In this document: in pieces, positions 1 to 8,090 of the stretch
Position numbering within the stretch: position 1 is the first letter of the stretch
How the letters are laid out: each line of letters begins with the position of its first letter
Assembly (NCBI RefSeq): GCF_002127225.1
Contig: NZ_NFUR01000002.1
Location: 496,001-560,000, forward strand
Length of the DNA: 64,000 bases
Source: Sphingomonas sp. IBVSS2
GTDB lineage: Bacteria; Pseudomonadota; Alphaproteobacteria; Sphingomonadales; Sphingomonadaceae
Reading direction: 5' to 3'
The notes under the pieces: generated by a model
Database searches by the model: none
What the model was told of the DNA's origin: nothing
What the model saw: the letters and a program-made list of their open reading frames with translations, nothing else
Position numbers and translations under genes: made by a program

Positions 1-272
1 AGCTGGCGCGGGTATCGGAGCAGATGCTGTCGCGCGCGACGCTCTCCGCGGCGGGGCGAGTGCACGAGGAACTGCTTCGCCTGGCGGCAACGGCGGACGG
101 CATGACGATCGCGCCGGCGCCGATACTCTCCGAACTGGCCGCGCGCGTCTACACCACGCGCGAGACGGTGTCGCGCGCCGTCAGCGCGCTCGAACGGCGC
201 GGCATCGTGCGGCGCGACGCAGATGCCCTGGTGATCGTCGCCCCGGCGCGGCTGGCCGATATGGTGATCTAG
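1..272 (+). CDS. Crp/Fnr-family transcriptional regulator, C-terminal part (5' end outside window)
   Basis: The open frame enters from the left edge (codons in phase with base 3) and ends with TAG at 270-272. Only about 90 residues are visible. They contain a winged helix-turn-helix of Crp/Fnr type: SELAARVYTTRETVSRAVSAL is the recognition-helix region, where TTRETVSR is the family signature, followed by the wing ERRGIVRRD. The cyclic-nucleotide-binding half lies upstream and cannot be assessed. The gene converges on the TIR operon with a 4-base overlap of stop codons (269-272), so the two are transcribed toward each other. The ligand cannot be inferred. Confidence 0.8.
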   Translation, partial: LARVSEQMLSRATLSAAGRVHEELLRLAATADGMTIAPAPILSELAARVYTTRETVSRAVSALERRGIVRRDADALVIVAPARLADMVI

Positions 273-1849
273 GGGCCGTATCCGCGCAGGGCATGAAGGG
301 AGAGGGTGGTTCCCGGCAGCTCTCCGATCGGCTCCAGGCGGGTGCTCTCGTCCGCCCCCGTGCTCGCGGCAAGGGCCGCACCGAGGAACTCGGAGAAATA
401 GACCGCCGTCGAAGGGGTGACATCGAGTATCCGGTCGATGCGGCGGGCTGCGGAGCCCAGCACCAGCGTGCCGCCTCCGAAGGGGGCGGGCACGATCCGC
501 AGGGCGCCGAGATCGCCGGCGATGCGCACCGGGCCAGCTTCGGCGAGTGCGGTGCGGAGCCGGGCCGCGTCGGCGGCGGCTTCGCGGGCAGATCCATAGT
601 GGAGCACGACGCCGTCCGCGCGCCAGGCGGGCGGGGCGATCAGGCCGATCGGCTCGGGCAGTGCCGCCAGCCGTTCGGCGATCCGATCCGCCGCGGTCTC
701 GTCGTCCGGCCCGCAGAGGCTGATCGCGACCATGGCGACCAGTTGCGGGGCGCCTGTCGTGCCGTCCGGTGCCGCGGCACCGGCAGGGACCCGGCCCGCG
801 TCCAGCACATGTTGCGGCCGGCCGGTCGCCGCCCAGCTCCGCGCGAGGCGTGCGCTGTTCGGGGCCGCCGGTGCGCCTTGCGATATCTCGCTGACGATCA
901 GTTGCACGGCCCGCGTCTGCAACTGCCGGGCGCGCATCACCGCGCCGCCCATGGCGAGCGCGTCGGCAAGTTCGCCGGTCAGCGCGGGGTCGGCGTCGCG
1001 CTCCTCGCCGATCTCGCGCACCGTTGCCGCCTGCGCCAAGATGGCTTCGAAGCGCCCGGCATCGCCTTCAAAGGCTTCGACCGACCGGTGGAGAAACGTC
1101 GTGCGATCGCAGGGCAGGGTGACGTGCAGTTCCGCGCCGCGCGCGAGCAGCCGCTCGGCGATCAGCATGTCGGCCCCGGCGGCGAGCGAGCCATGGCCGA
1201 AGCCGATATTCTCGGCCGCCAGCACGCTGTCGATCGTGGCTGCCTGTGCGGCGGCGTCGTCGATCCGCATCTGTCCGGCATAGTGCAGCGTGCGCGGCGG
1301 GCGATAGGCATCGAGCCAGGCGGGATCGAGCGCCAGCTCGGCGAGGATCGTGGCGAACTGGCGCAGCGTGGAGGCATGATCCTCCCAGGCACGCGGCGCC
1401 CGCCCGATGGCGGCGCGGAGCGCGGCCTCCGCCGCCGCGCGCTTGCCGCCGAGCAGCAGCGCCTCGGCACGGGTCGCTTCGAGATAATAGGGCGTGTCGG
1501 GCTCGCCGGTGCCGGCATCGAGCAGCGCGAGCGCCTCGTCCGCCAGGCGCCGGGCCGCATCGCGGTCTCCCGCGATCAGCGACAGCGTCGCCGCGTTGAT
1601 CAGCGGGTAGGTTGCCGGGCGAAGCCGCGCGGCGGCGGCATAGGCGTCCGCGGCGCGGGCGGCGGCCTCGCGCCGGGCCGCGCCGGCCAGGCCCAGCGCG
1701 CGGTCCTTGCGCAGCCGGCCGTGCAGGGCGAGCACGGCCGGATCGTCGCCGACCCGATCGAGCCCCGCGGAGCGGAAGAGCCGCCATGCCAGCTCCTCCG
1801 CCCCGGACCGCGCCAGTGCCGTGATCGAAAGCAGCGTCGGCGTCATCAT
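269..1849 (-). CDS. TPR protein with SLOG-like and degenerate class III cyclase-like domains
   Basis: A 526-residue soluble protein without signal peptide. Residues about 40-190 are alanine-rich helical TPR-like repeats. Residues about 217-252 carry GSLAAGADMLIAERLLARG followed by ELHVTLP, a Rossmann-type glycine/AGAD loop resembling nucleotide-binding SLOG/LOG-like domains that accompany TPRs and cyclases in other alphaproteobacteria. Residues about 365-500 resemble a class III nucleotide cyclase (DGVVLHYGSAREA, then GSAARRIDRI, then VYFSE), but where cyclases have their first metal-binding Asp the sequence reads VAMVAISL, so catalysis looks lost. It is the last gene of the operon, 18 bases after the 201-aa gene. 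Domain names are pattern matches by eye; function is unknown. Confidence 0.6.
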   Translation of the reverse strand: MMTPTLLSITALARSGAEELAWRLFRSAGLDRVGDDPAVLALHGRLRKDRALGLAGAARREAAARAADAYAAAARLRPATYPLINAATLSLIAGDRDAARRLADEALALLDAGTGEPDTPYYLEATRAEALLLGGKRAAAEAALRAAIGRAPRAWEDHASTLRQFATILAELALDPAWLDAYRPPRTLHYAGQMRIDDAAAQAATIDSVLAAENIGFGHGSLAAGADMLIAERLLARGAELHVTLPCDRTTFLHRSVEAFEGDAGRFEAILAQAATVREIGEERDADPALTGELADALAMGGAVMRARQLQTRAVQLIVSEISQGAPAAPNSARLARSWAATGRPQHVLDAGRVPAGAAAPDGTTGAPQLVAMVAISLCGPDDETAADRIAERLAALPEPIGLIAPPAWRADGVVLHYGSAREAAADAARLRTALAEAGPVRIAGDLGALRIVPAPFGGGTLVLGSAARRIDRILDVTPSTAVYFSEFLGAALAASTGADESTRLEPIGELPGTTLSLHALRGYGP

Positions 1850-1867
1850 ATGGGTGCGCGCATCGGG

Positions 1868-2473
1868 CTATCGGCCTCCGTTTCCGCGATTCTCCACATC
1901 GGGATCGATGATCACCGGCAGGCGGCGGATGACGGTGCCGTCCCGCGCACGCTCGACGAAGTCGACATGGAGATTGAAGCCATGCTTCACGCCGATCCCG
2001 CTCGCGTCCCATAGCCGGAGCGGCGTCCGGGCGCAGAAGGAGACCGCCGAGATCCGGTCGTCGCCGTGGCGGCTATGGGTTCGCAGATTATAGTAGCGGG
2101 CATTGGCATGCTGCTGCTTGGTCGTGACGGCGTCCTCGCGCGCGAATTCCCAGAATTCCCCCTCGAGCCGGATGACGACATAGCATTTGTAGACGAGCCC
2201 GAAATCTAGCGGGCCGTCCACGGGCTCTACCGCCGGCGGGTTTCGCCCGATGAAGCCGCTTATCGCGGCCTGTATCGCTTCCGGGCTCGCGCCGACATTG
2301 GCGCCGGCGCCGTCTTCGCCATCGTCATAATATCGCGGAACGAATTGCAGCGCCTGGACCACCGGCGCGGTTGCGCCGTCCTTGCCGGTGATCGCTTCGA
2401 GTTGAATGGATATCTTCTTGACGTGCGCGATGTCGGGTTCGGGATCGCCTTCCGGTAGTTCGAAGAAATTCAT
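1868..2473 (-). CDS. Hypothetical protein, middle gene of TIR operon
   Basis: A 201-residue acidic protein starting MNFFELPEGDPEPD. No family is recognised. It has no signal peptide or membrane segment and looks like a single mixed alpha/beta domain: an N-terminal strand region (KKISIQLEAI), a glycine/aspartate-rich loop (YYDDGEDG), a central hydrophobic strand (GLVYKCYVVIRLEGEFWEF) and a C-terminal strand pair (FNLHVDFVE, RRLPVIIDPD). Its ATG overlaps the TGA of the TIR gene (ATGA at 2470-2473), so the two are probably translationally coupled. It is 18 bases upstream of the TPR/SLOG-like gene. The tight packing argues that all three products act together. Confidence 0.6.
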   Translation of the reverse strand: MNFFELPEGDPEPDIAHVKKISIQLEAITGKDGATAPVVQALQFVPRYYDDGEDGAGANVGASPEAIQAAISGFIGRNPPAVEPVDGPLDFGLVYKCYVVIRLEGEFWEFAREDAVTTKQQHANARYYNLRTHSRHGDDRISAVSFCARTPLRLWDASGIGVKHGFNLHVDFVERARDGTVIRRLPVIIDPDVENRGNGGR

Positions 2474-4038
2474 CGTCTTTCTCCCTCTCTGGTACGCGCC
2501 TCACTCAGTTCCTGCTTCATTTCGGCCAGCGTCTGCGCGAGGCTGCGATTGGCGGGGTCCCCGGCGACGATCGCCTCCAGATCGTGGATCGCCTGTGCCA
2601 GCCGCGCCTCGCCGCGTGCGACGGCGCCCGTCTCCAGTTCGATCAGGCCGAGCGCGCGCTGCGACCAGATGCGCTTGCGGCGCAGCTGGGCATTGGCGGG
2701 GTCCGCGTGGAGCAGATCCTCGATGATCGCCGCCTCGCGGTCGCGGTGCCGCCGGGCCGCGGCGGGATCGTGGAGGCGATGGAAATAGACGTCGGCGACC
2801 CAGGCGTGCCGGTTGGCGAGGCCGCGCAGCGCGTCGGCGTCGCCGGGCCGCATCGCCGCGACGCGCTCCATCGCCCGCAGCGCCCGCATGCACAGGTCGA
2901 GCAATCCGTCGGTGCGGCGCATGTCGTAGCGGGCACTGCACAGGCTGCCATTGGCGTAGGCGACTTCCTGCAGGCTGCGCGCATCGCCCGGCGCGACGGT
3001 CGCCAGCCGATCGGCGAGCGCGATATAGGCCTGGAACGCGGCTTCCGCGCCACCCGGATCTCGCCGCTTGATCGCCAGGTCGCCGATCCAGAACTCGCTC
3101 TGCGCATGAGTGAAGAGCATCTCGGGATCGTCCGGCATCCGCGCGAGCAGCGCGCCGGTGGTGCGACGCGCTTCGGCGAATGCGGCGGCGGCGGCCGCAT
3201 CGTCCTTGCGGTCGAGATCGTCTTCGCCGATCGCGTGCAGGATGCGGGCGCGCCGGGCCAGGGCATCGGGCGGCAGCTCGGCAAGATCCTGGGCGGAATA
3301 ATAGGCCAGCGTGCGCCGGTTGGCGGCGGTGAGCACGTCGAGGCGGTTCACCGCCTTCAAGCGCTCGCGGAGATCGGTTTGCATGAACTCGACCAGCCCT
3401 TCCGCGGCCTGACGCCGCTGTTCCGCTTCGTGCCGCGCGCGAATCGCAACGACGCTCGACGCCGTCAGCGCTAGCAGGGCGATCAGCGCCGCGACCGTGA
3501 CGGCCGTCACGCGCCGCAGCCGGCGCTGGGCATCGCGTTGGACGAGCTCGCCGAGCGGCAGGCCGGCCAGGCCGGCGAGCAGCTTGAGCAGGCCGAGCCG
3601 GCGCCCGTCGCCCCGGGCGCGGAAGTCCGCCGCCAGCGGTTCATTGTCGCCGGCCCGGGCGAGCGCGGGAAATGCCGCATCGGGTTCACCGTCGACAAGG
3701 GCGAGCAGGAGCGGCGCGTGGGGATGCGCCGCGCGGAATGCGGCGATCTCGCGCGCGACCCAGGGCGAGGCGGCCGCCGCGGGCGAGCAGACGACGATGA
3801 GCGCCTCGGACGCCGCGATCGCCCGGGTCACGGCATCGCTGAGGCTGGTCGCCGCGGCGAATTCCTCCCGATCGCGGAAGATCGGCCCGAGCCGCGCCGG
3901 AACCGGGCCGAGCGGCCCCGGCCTGCCGATCAGCCGGCGGGGGAAGCGATAGGATTCGAGCTTCCGGTGCAGCCAGCGCGCGATCTTCGCGTCGCGATGG
4001 CTGTAGCTGATGAACGCGCGATAGCGTTCCCCGGTCAT
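2470..4038 (-). CDS. TIR-domain protein with one membrane segment and C-terminal TPR region
   Basis: 522 residues in three parts. Residues 8-130 form a TIR domain: AFISYSHRD at 8-16 is the first strand and box 1, IFRDREEF at 53-60 the BB-loop region, and SPWVAREI at 91-98 places Glu97 where NAD-cleaving TIR enzymes have their catalytic Glu in an S-x-W-x-x-x-E motif. Residues about 178-199 are a hydrophobic segment (VAALIALLALTASSVVAI), predicted transmembrane. Residues about 250-515 are TPR-like helical repeats. It opens a three-gene operon that starts about 75 bases from tRNA-Thr. NAD hydrolase or cyclase activity is inferred from the motif only; a scaffold role is possible. Confidence 0.8.
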   Translation of the reverse strand: MTGERYRAFISYSHRDAKIARWLHRKLESYRFPRRLIGRPGPLGPVPARLGPIFRDREEFAAATSLSDAVTRAIAASEALIVVCSPAAAASPWVAREIAAFRAAHPHAPLLLALVDGEPDAAFPALARAGDNEPLAADFRARGDGRRLGLLKLLAGLAGLPLGELVQRDAQRRLRRVTAVTVAALIALLALTASSVVAIRARHEAEQRRQAAEGLVEFMQTDLRERLKAVNRLDVLTAANRRTLAYYSAQDLAELPPDALARRARILHAIGEDDLDRKDDAAAAAAFAEARRTTGALLARMPDDPEMLFTHAQSEFWIGDLAIKRRDPGGAEAAFQAYIALADRLATVAPGDARSLQEVAYANGSLCSARYDMRRTDGLLDLCMRALRAMERVAAMRPGDADALRGLANRHAWVADVYFHRLHDPAAARRHRDREAAIIEDLLHADPANAQLRRKRIWSQRALGLIELETGAVARGEARLAQAIHDLEAIVAGDPANRSLAQTLAEMKQELSEARTREGERR

Positions 4039-4111
4039 GCCGCGTTCCCCCTCGACCCCGATCCCAAGCTGCCAGAGCGGGAGGGCGTGTCAACGGGGGA
4101 CTGGACCGTGC

Positions 4112-4187
4112 TGGTGCCGAGTGCAGGGATCGAACCCGCGACCTTCGGTTTACAAAACCGCTGCTCTACCAGCTGAGCTAACCCGGC
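4112..4187 (-). tRNA. tRNA-Thr (anticodon TGT)
   Basis: The minus strand folds as a cloverleaf. The acceptor GCCGGGT pairs with ACTCGGC (one G-T pair), the D arm is GCTCAGCTGGTAGAGC, the anticodon loop TTTGTAA gives anticodon TGT, the T arm is GCGGG-TTCGATC-CCTGC, and CCA is encoded at the 3' end (4112-4114). The outermost anticodon-stem pair is a G-A mismatch. The 3' end faces the TIR operon. Confidence 0.95.
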
Positions 4188-4261
4188 ACCTGCCCGAAAC
4201 CCGCGACGATCCGCAGGTCGCCCGCCCCTTGGTCGGCTTCGCCCGGGCGGTCAAGGCCGAA

Positions 4262-4615
4262 CTATGCCGAGCCGATGGGCGCGGGGCGAGTGACGATCCA
4301 CAGCGCGCAGGCGGCCATCGCCGCCGCGACGCCGAGCGCCAGCCCGGCATGGGGGCGCACCGAGATCCAGAACAGCCCATAGCCCAGTGCGATGCCGGCA
4401 AAGGCCGCGATCTTGCCGCGACGCGGAATCGCGCCTTGCTCGCGCCATTGCCGGATCGGCGGGCCGATCCCGGGATGATCGAGCAGCCAGGCCTCGAGGC
4501 GGGTGGAGCCGCGGGCGAAGCAGCCCGCCGCCAGGATCAGGAAGATCGTGGTCGGCATCACGGGCAGCAATGCGCCGATCACGCCCAGCGCGACGAAGAA
4601 GAAGCCGAGCGCCAC
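4262..4615 (-). CDS. YbaN/DUF454-type small inner-membrane protein
   Basis: At least 117 residues with a DUF454-like pattern: a first membrane helix (ALGFFFVALGVIGALLP), the family signature PTTIFLILAAGCFARGS, a soluble loop with WLLDHPGIGPPIRQWREQG, and two further hydrophobic segments at about 65-108. The GTG at 4615 is a convenient start, but the frame stays open to 4690 and reads ARLFWVALGF across it. Family members usually begin a few residues before this helix, so translation may start upstream at a CTG (4681 or 4624). Function of the family is unknown. It is followed by tRNA-Thr. Confidence 0.75.
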   Translation of the reverse strand: MALGFFFVALGVIGALLPVMPTTIFLILAAGCFARGSTRLEAWLLDHPGIGPPIRQWREQGAIPRRGKIAAFAGIALGYGLFWISVRPHAGLALGVAAAMAACALWIVTRPAPIGSA

Positions 4616-4761
4616 CCAGAACAGGCGCGCCGCGCGGCTGGCGAGGCGCGGCTCAGGCGAGATGGCGGGAGCCCCGGGCAGCGGCGGGAATCATGCGGTT
4701 CTCCTTGGCGCGAGGCGGCAGGGTGGCGTGCGCCGGGGCCGGCGTCCAGCCCCCGCGCGTA

Positions 4762-5574
4762 TCAGTGGCGGCTGGCATGGCGTTCCGCCATGTAGCGGCC
4801 GGGCGAAGTGCCCAGTGCCTTGCGGAACATGGTCACGAAACTCGGCACGCTCTCATAGCCGAGATCGGCCGCGACCTGCTGGATCGAAGCGCCGCCCGCC
4901 AGCCACTTGATCGCGAGCATCACGCCCAGCTGCTGGCGCCAGCGGCCGAAGCTCATGCCGGTCTCGCGATGGATCAGCCGGGCGAGCGTGCGCTCGCCCA
5001 GGCCGGCGCGGCGGGCCCAGGCATCGAGCGTCCCGCGCTCGGCCGGCGCGGCCATCATCAGGTCGACCACCCGGCGGAGGCGGGCATCGGTGGGCATGGG
5101 GAGGTGAAGATCCTCGATCCGGGCCGCGGCGATCTCGTCGAGCAGGACCGAGACCAGCCGGGCATTGGCGCCGCTCTCCTCGTAGAGGACGGGCAGGACC
5201 GCGGCGCGGGCGAGCAGCTCGCGGAGCAGCGGGCTGACCGAGAGGGCGCAGCAGCTTGCGGGGAGGCCCGCCTCGGTGTCCGGGGCGATAAAGGCGTTAT
5301 AGCCTTCCAGCGCCCCCGTCGCCTTGACCGAATGGAGGGCGCCGCCGGGAATCCAGATGGCGCTGCGCGGCGGGACGATCCACAGGCCGCCGTCCACCTC
5401 GCAGCTCAGCGCGCCGCGCTGGGCCAGGATGATCTGGCCCTTGGCATGGCGATGCGGGGCGAGTTCGAAGCTGCCGAACGCCTCGGTGATGAAGCCATAG
5501 GTGACGACCGGGCGAGGCACCTCGTCCGGATCCATCCAGCCGTTATCGTCGCCAATTTCATTCAGGATGGGCAT
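4762..5574 (-). CDS. AraC-family transcriptional regulator
   Basis: 270 residues. An N-terminal cupin-like sensor half (about 25-110; the HRHAKGQIILAQRG pattern is typical of AraC-binding cupins) precedes a double helix-turn-helix at about 170-265, with GASIQQVAADLGYESVPSFVTMFRK-type spacing and the GTSPGRYM terminal signature. It is divergent from the siderophore-interacting protein gene, about 160 bases away, with a Fur-box-like palindrome in between. Cupin-type AraC proteins in this position often control the adjacent transporter or reductase gene; that link is inference. The effector is unknown. Confidence 0.85.
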   Translation of the reverse strand: MPILNEIGDDNGWMDPDEVPRPVVTYGFITEAFGSFELAPHRHAKGQIILAQRGALSCEVDGGLWIVPPRSAIWIPGGALHSVKATGALEGYNAFIAPDTEAGLPASCCALSVSPLLRELLARAAVLPVLYEESGANARLVSVLLDEIAAARIEDLHLPMPTDARLRRVVDLMMAAPAERGTLDAWARRAGLGERTLARLIHRETGMSFGRWRQQLGVMLAIKWLAGGASIQQVAADLGYESVPSFVTMFRKALGTSPGRYMAERHASRH

Positions 5575-5636
5575 GCCTGCCTCCGCGCTGATTGGCAGAA
5601 TTCGATAATATTCTGTCCATGCTTCGCAATGACGAC

Positions 5637-5655
5637 AATAATGCGAGCCATTATC
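5637..5655. promoter_or_regulatory. Fur-box-like operator
   Basis: The inverted repeat ATAATG-N5-CATTAT at 5638-5654, plus a C at 5655, matches 14 of 19 positions of the classical Fur consensus GATAATGATAATCATTATC. It lies between the divergent AraC regulator and the siderophore-interacting protein, 83 bases before the latter's ATG, which fits iron control of the ferric reductase. Binding is inferred. Confidence 0.55.
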
Positions 5656-5737
5656 AGTTGTTTCCGAACCCGTCGAGCCCGGAAAGGTGGCGCGAGCGGC
5701 GGGGCCGTGACCAGGAATTCAGCGTGAGGACCGTGTG

Positions 5738-6484
5738 ATGCTGCCGATCGAATCGCCCGAACGTCCCGTGGCCAAGGCGCCTGGCCGGCTTGGCCAGGCG
5801 TTGATCCGGCTGCTGATGAAGCGCGCGACCGTGACCGCCAGCGAGCGACTCGCCCGGGGCTTCCGGCTGATCACCCTGGAGGGGCCGGCGCTGGAAGGCG
5901 TCGCCTGGACGCCGGGGCAGAAGATCCAGATCGCCATGGGCTCGGCGTTCACGGCGCGGACCTACACGCCGATCGAATGGAACCCGGGGACCGGGCGTGC
6001 CTGTATCCTGGGCCATGTGCATGGCGACGGGCCGGGCAGCTTATGGGTGCGCGACGCGGCGCCGGGCGACATGTGCGACATTTTCGGGCCCCGCGGCTCG
6101 CTCGATGCCGGCCGGATGCACGGCCCGCTGGCGGTGTTCGGCGACGAGACCTCGATCGGCCTTGCCCATGCGCTTGCCTATCAGGACCCCGGGCGCATGG
6201 TTGCCGGCTATTTCGAGGTTGGCGACGTGGAGGGCAGTTGCCGGGTGGCCGAGCAACTGGGCCTCGACCGCGTCGCGCTGTTCGCAAGGGCGGCGGGCGA
6301 CGCGCATGTCGGCGAGATGGAAGTGCGGCTTGCGACGCTGGCGGCCGGCGGCACCGGCTTCGTGCTGACCGGCAAGGCGGGCACCGTCCAGCGGCTCCGC
6401 CAGCGGCTGAAGCGGCTGGCGGTGCCGGCGAGCCGGATCGCGGCCAAGGCCTATTGGGCGCCGGGCAAGACCGGGCTCGACTAG
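5738..6484 (+). CDS. Siderophore-interacting protein (FAD/NAD(P)H ferric-siderophore reductase)
   Basis: 248 residues from the ATG at 5738, chosen over the in-frame GTG at 5735 because GAGGA (5726-5730) sits 7 bases ahead of it. An N-terminal FAD-binding barrel carries RTYTP at 74-78, the R-x-Y-T flavin-contact motif of ferredoxin-reductase-like folds, followed by a C-terminal SIP/NAD(P)H domain ending in KAYWAPGK, close to the usual YWRxG end. Such cytoplasmic enzymes release iron from imported ferric siderophores by reduction. The putative Fur box upstream and the TonB receptors nearby fit that role. Confidence 0.85.
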   Translation: MLPIESPERPVAKAPGRLGQALIRLLMKRATVTASERLARGFRLITLEGPALEGVAWTPGQKIQIAMGSAFTARTYTPIEWNPGTGRACILGHVHGDGPGSLWVRDAAPGDMCDIFGPRGSLDAGRMHGPLAVFGDETSIGLAHALAYQDPGRMVAGYFEVGDVEGSCRVAEQLGLDRVALFARAAGDAHVGEMEVRLATLAAGGTGFVLTGKAGTVQRLRQRLKRLAVPASRIAAKAYWAPGKTGLD

Positions 6485-6509
6485 CGCCCGGCGCGCACCG
6501 GGGTTGTGC

Positions 6510-8090
6510 CTAGCGCTCGAGCTTCTCCAGCTGCCGTTTCGCATTGGCGTTGTTCGGATCCAGCGCGAGCGATCGCCGATAGTCGCGGATCGCGGCTTCC
6601 CGGTTGCCGGCGCGGGCATGCCCTTCGCCCAGGCTGTCCCAGGCATTGGCGTCCCCCGGATAGAGCGCGGCGTTGCGCTCGAAGACGCGGAGCGCGTCGG
6701 CGATCTGGTTCTGGCGGAGCAGGCGGTAGCCGAGCAGGTTGAGGATCGACGGATCGTCCTTCCCGTTCCGCGTGCGATCATAGTGCGCCAGCGCCGCATC
6801 CACGCCCCGCCGGGCGGCGACGACGAGAAGCAGATCGCCGGCGCGGGGCGCGCGGACCGGATACTGCCAGCCCTGGGCATCGCCGACGACCTTCATGATG
6901 CGCTCGTAGATGGCGGAGAAGCTGTCCGAATTGCCGAGCAGGGCGATGCCCCAGCCCTTGTCCGCATCCATGAACATCAGCGCCTGGAAGCCTTCGTTCG
7001 CGCCGTTGTGACGGAACTGGCCAGGATGGTCGCCATAGCCGACGCCGAAACCCAGCCCGATGCCGCCGGGCTTGCCGGGATCGTCTGGGCAGTGGGGCGT
7101 GAGCATCTCGCGCGTCATCGCCTGCGACAGGACATGGTTGGCCTTGCCTTCGCGGGAGAGCGACACTTCGATGCCCAGCCGGGCAAGGTCCTCGGCGGTG
7201 GTCCACAGGCCATCGGGAGCAAGTTCGGGATAGACATGCCATTTGCCCGGGGTGACGGCGCCGTCGGGCCCGGTGCCGCTGGCGGCGCGCGCGGCCAGTT
7301 CCGGGGGCAGGGCCTGGGCGAAGCTGCTGCTCGTCATCCCGGCCGGACGCAGGACCCGCGCGGCCATGAAATCCTCGAACGACTGGTCCGCCGCCTCGCG
7401 GATCATCAGTCCCTCGATCGTCACGCCGCCGCCCGAATAGAGGCATTGGGTGCCGGGCTCCACGGTCACGCGGACCGCCGGGCTGTTGGCGGGCGGCTTG
7501 CCGTCGAGGATCTGCTCGATGCCCGGCACCGCCATGCCCTGCGCATAGCCGGCAAAGCCATGGACGTTCAGGCCGGCATTGTGGCTCATCAGCCGGCGCA
7601 GCGTGACTTTCCGGGTGGCGGCGAGCGGGCTCTCCGGCAGTTTCCAGCCTTTGAGCAGGGTGTTCACATCGGCATCGAGCGAGAGCTTGCCCCGCTCCAC
7701 CAGCCACAGCGCACCCATCGCGGTGACCGGCTTGCTGATCGAAGCGGCCTGGAACAGCGTGGCGGGGGTGACCGCAGTAGCGCCGCCGGCCTCGGTCACC
7801 CCGAACCCGGCCGAGAAGGCGATGCGATTGTCCTTCACCACCGCGACGCTCATGCCCGGCACGCGAAAGGCCTGCATCAGCTCTGCCAGCGTCACGACGA
7901 GCGGCGGCTCGCCGGGCGCCATGTCGATGGTCAGCATCACGGTTTCGGGCGTGAGCAGCGGGGCCTGTTGGGCCTGGGCCTGGGCGGAGGTGGCCGTCGC
8001 GAGAAGGACCAGGGCGGCACCGGGGATGGTGACGGATAGAGGGAGGGCCAATGGCGTGAGGGAGCGCAGGACTCGGTCTATCAATTGCAT
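6510..8090 (-). CDS. Secreted serine hydrolase of beta-lactamase/PBP fold with C-terminal TPRs
   Basis: 526 residues: a signal peptide (cleavage near AQAQA, about residue 40), then a class C beta-lactamase-like domain at about 60-400. The nucleophile motif S117-I-S-K120 is S-x-x-K; Y218-S-G occupies the Y-x-N position with Gly in place of Asn; HNGANEG stands where KTG is expected (H-x-G is common in esterase-like members). Residues about 425-525 are two or more TPRs (NLLGYRLLRQNQIADALRVF; WDSLGEGHARAGNREAAIRDY). Its ATG overlaps the TonB-receptor stop (TGATG). It is the last gene of the BlaI/BlaR1-like operon. It may be a peptidase or esterase rather than a true beta-lactamase. Confidence 0.85.
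   Translation of the reverse strand: MQLIDRVLRSLTPLALPLSVTIPGAALVLLATATSAQAQAQQAPLLTPETVMLTIDMAPGEPPLVVTLAELMQAFRVPGMSVAVVKDNRIAFSAGFGVTEAGGATAVTPATLFQAASISKPVTAMGALWLVERGKLSLDADVNTLLKGWKLPESPLAATRKVTLRRLMSHNAGLNVHGFAGYAQGMAVPGIEQILDGKPPANSPAVRVTVEPGTQCLYSGGGVTIEGLMIREAADQSFEDFMAARVLRPAGMTSSSFAQALPPELAARAASGTGPDGAVTPGKWHVYPELAPDGLWTTAEDLARLGIEVSLSREGKANHVLSQAMTREMLTPHCPDDPGKPGGIGLGFGVGYGDHPGQFRHNGANEGFQALMFMDADKGWGIALLGNSDSFSAIYERIMKVVGDAQGWQYPVRAPRAGDLLLVVAARRGVDAALAHYDRTRNGKDDPSILNLLGYRLLRQNQIADALRVFERNAALYPGDANAWDSLGEGHARAGNREAAIRDYRRSLALDPNNANAKRQLEKLER

Noticed and set aside
293-2014. Long open frame on the plus strand opposite the TPR/SLOG-like gene (573 codons).
   Set aside because: Antisense to a gene with clear domain patterns; its translation is Arg/Gly-rich low complexity, typical of a GC-rich shadow frame.
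4112-4187. tRNA-Thr as an attachment site for a genomic island holding the TIR operon.
   Set aside because: No integrase nearby and no copy of the tRNA 3' end was seen within 4 kb toward the left edge; the operon may still be accessory, but no island boundary can be shown.
6504-8039. 511-codon plus-strand frame opposite the serine hydrolase.
   Set aside because: The minus strand carries S-x-x-K, HNG and TPR motifs; the plus frame has no domain and looks like a reverse-strand artefact.
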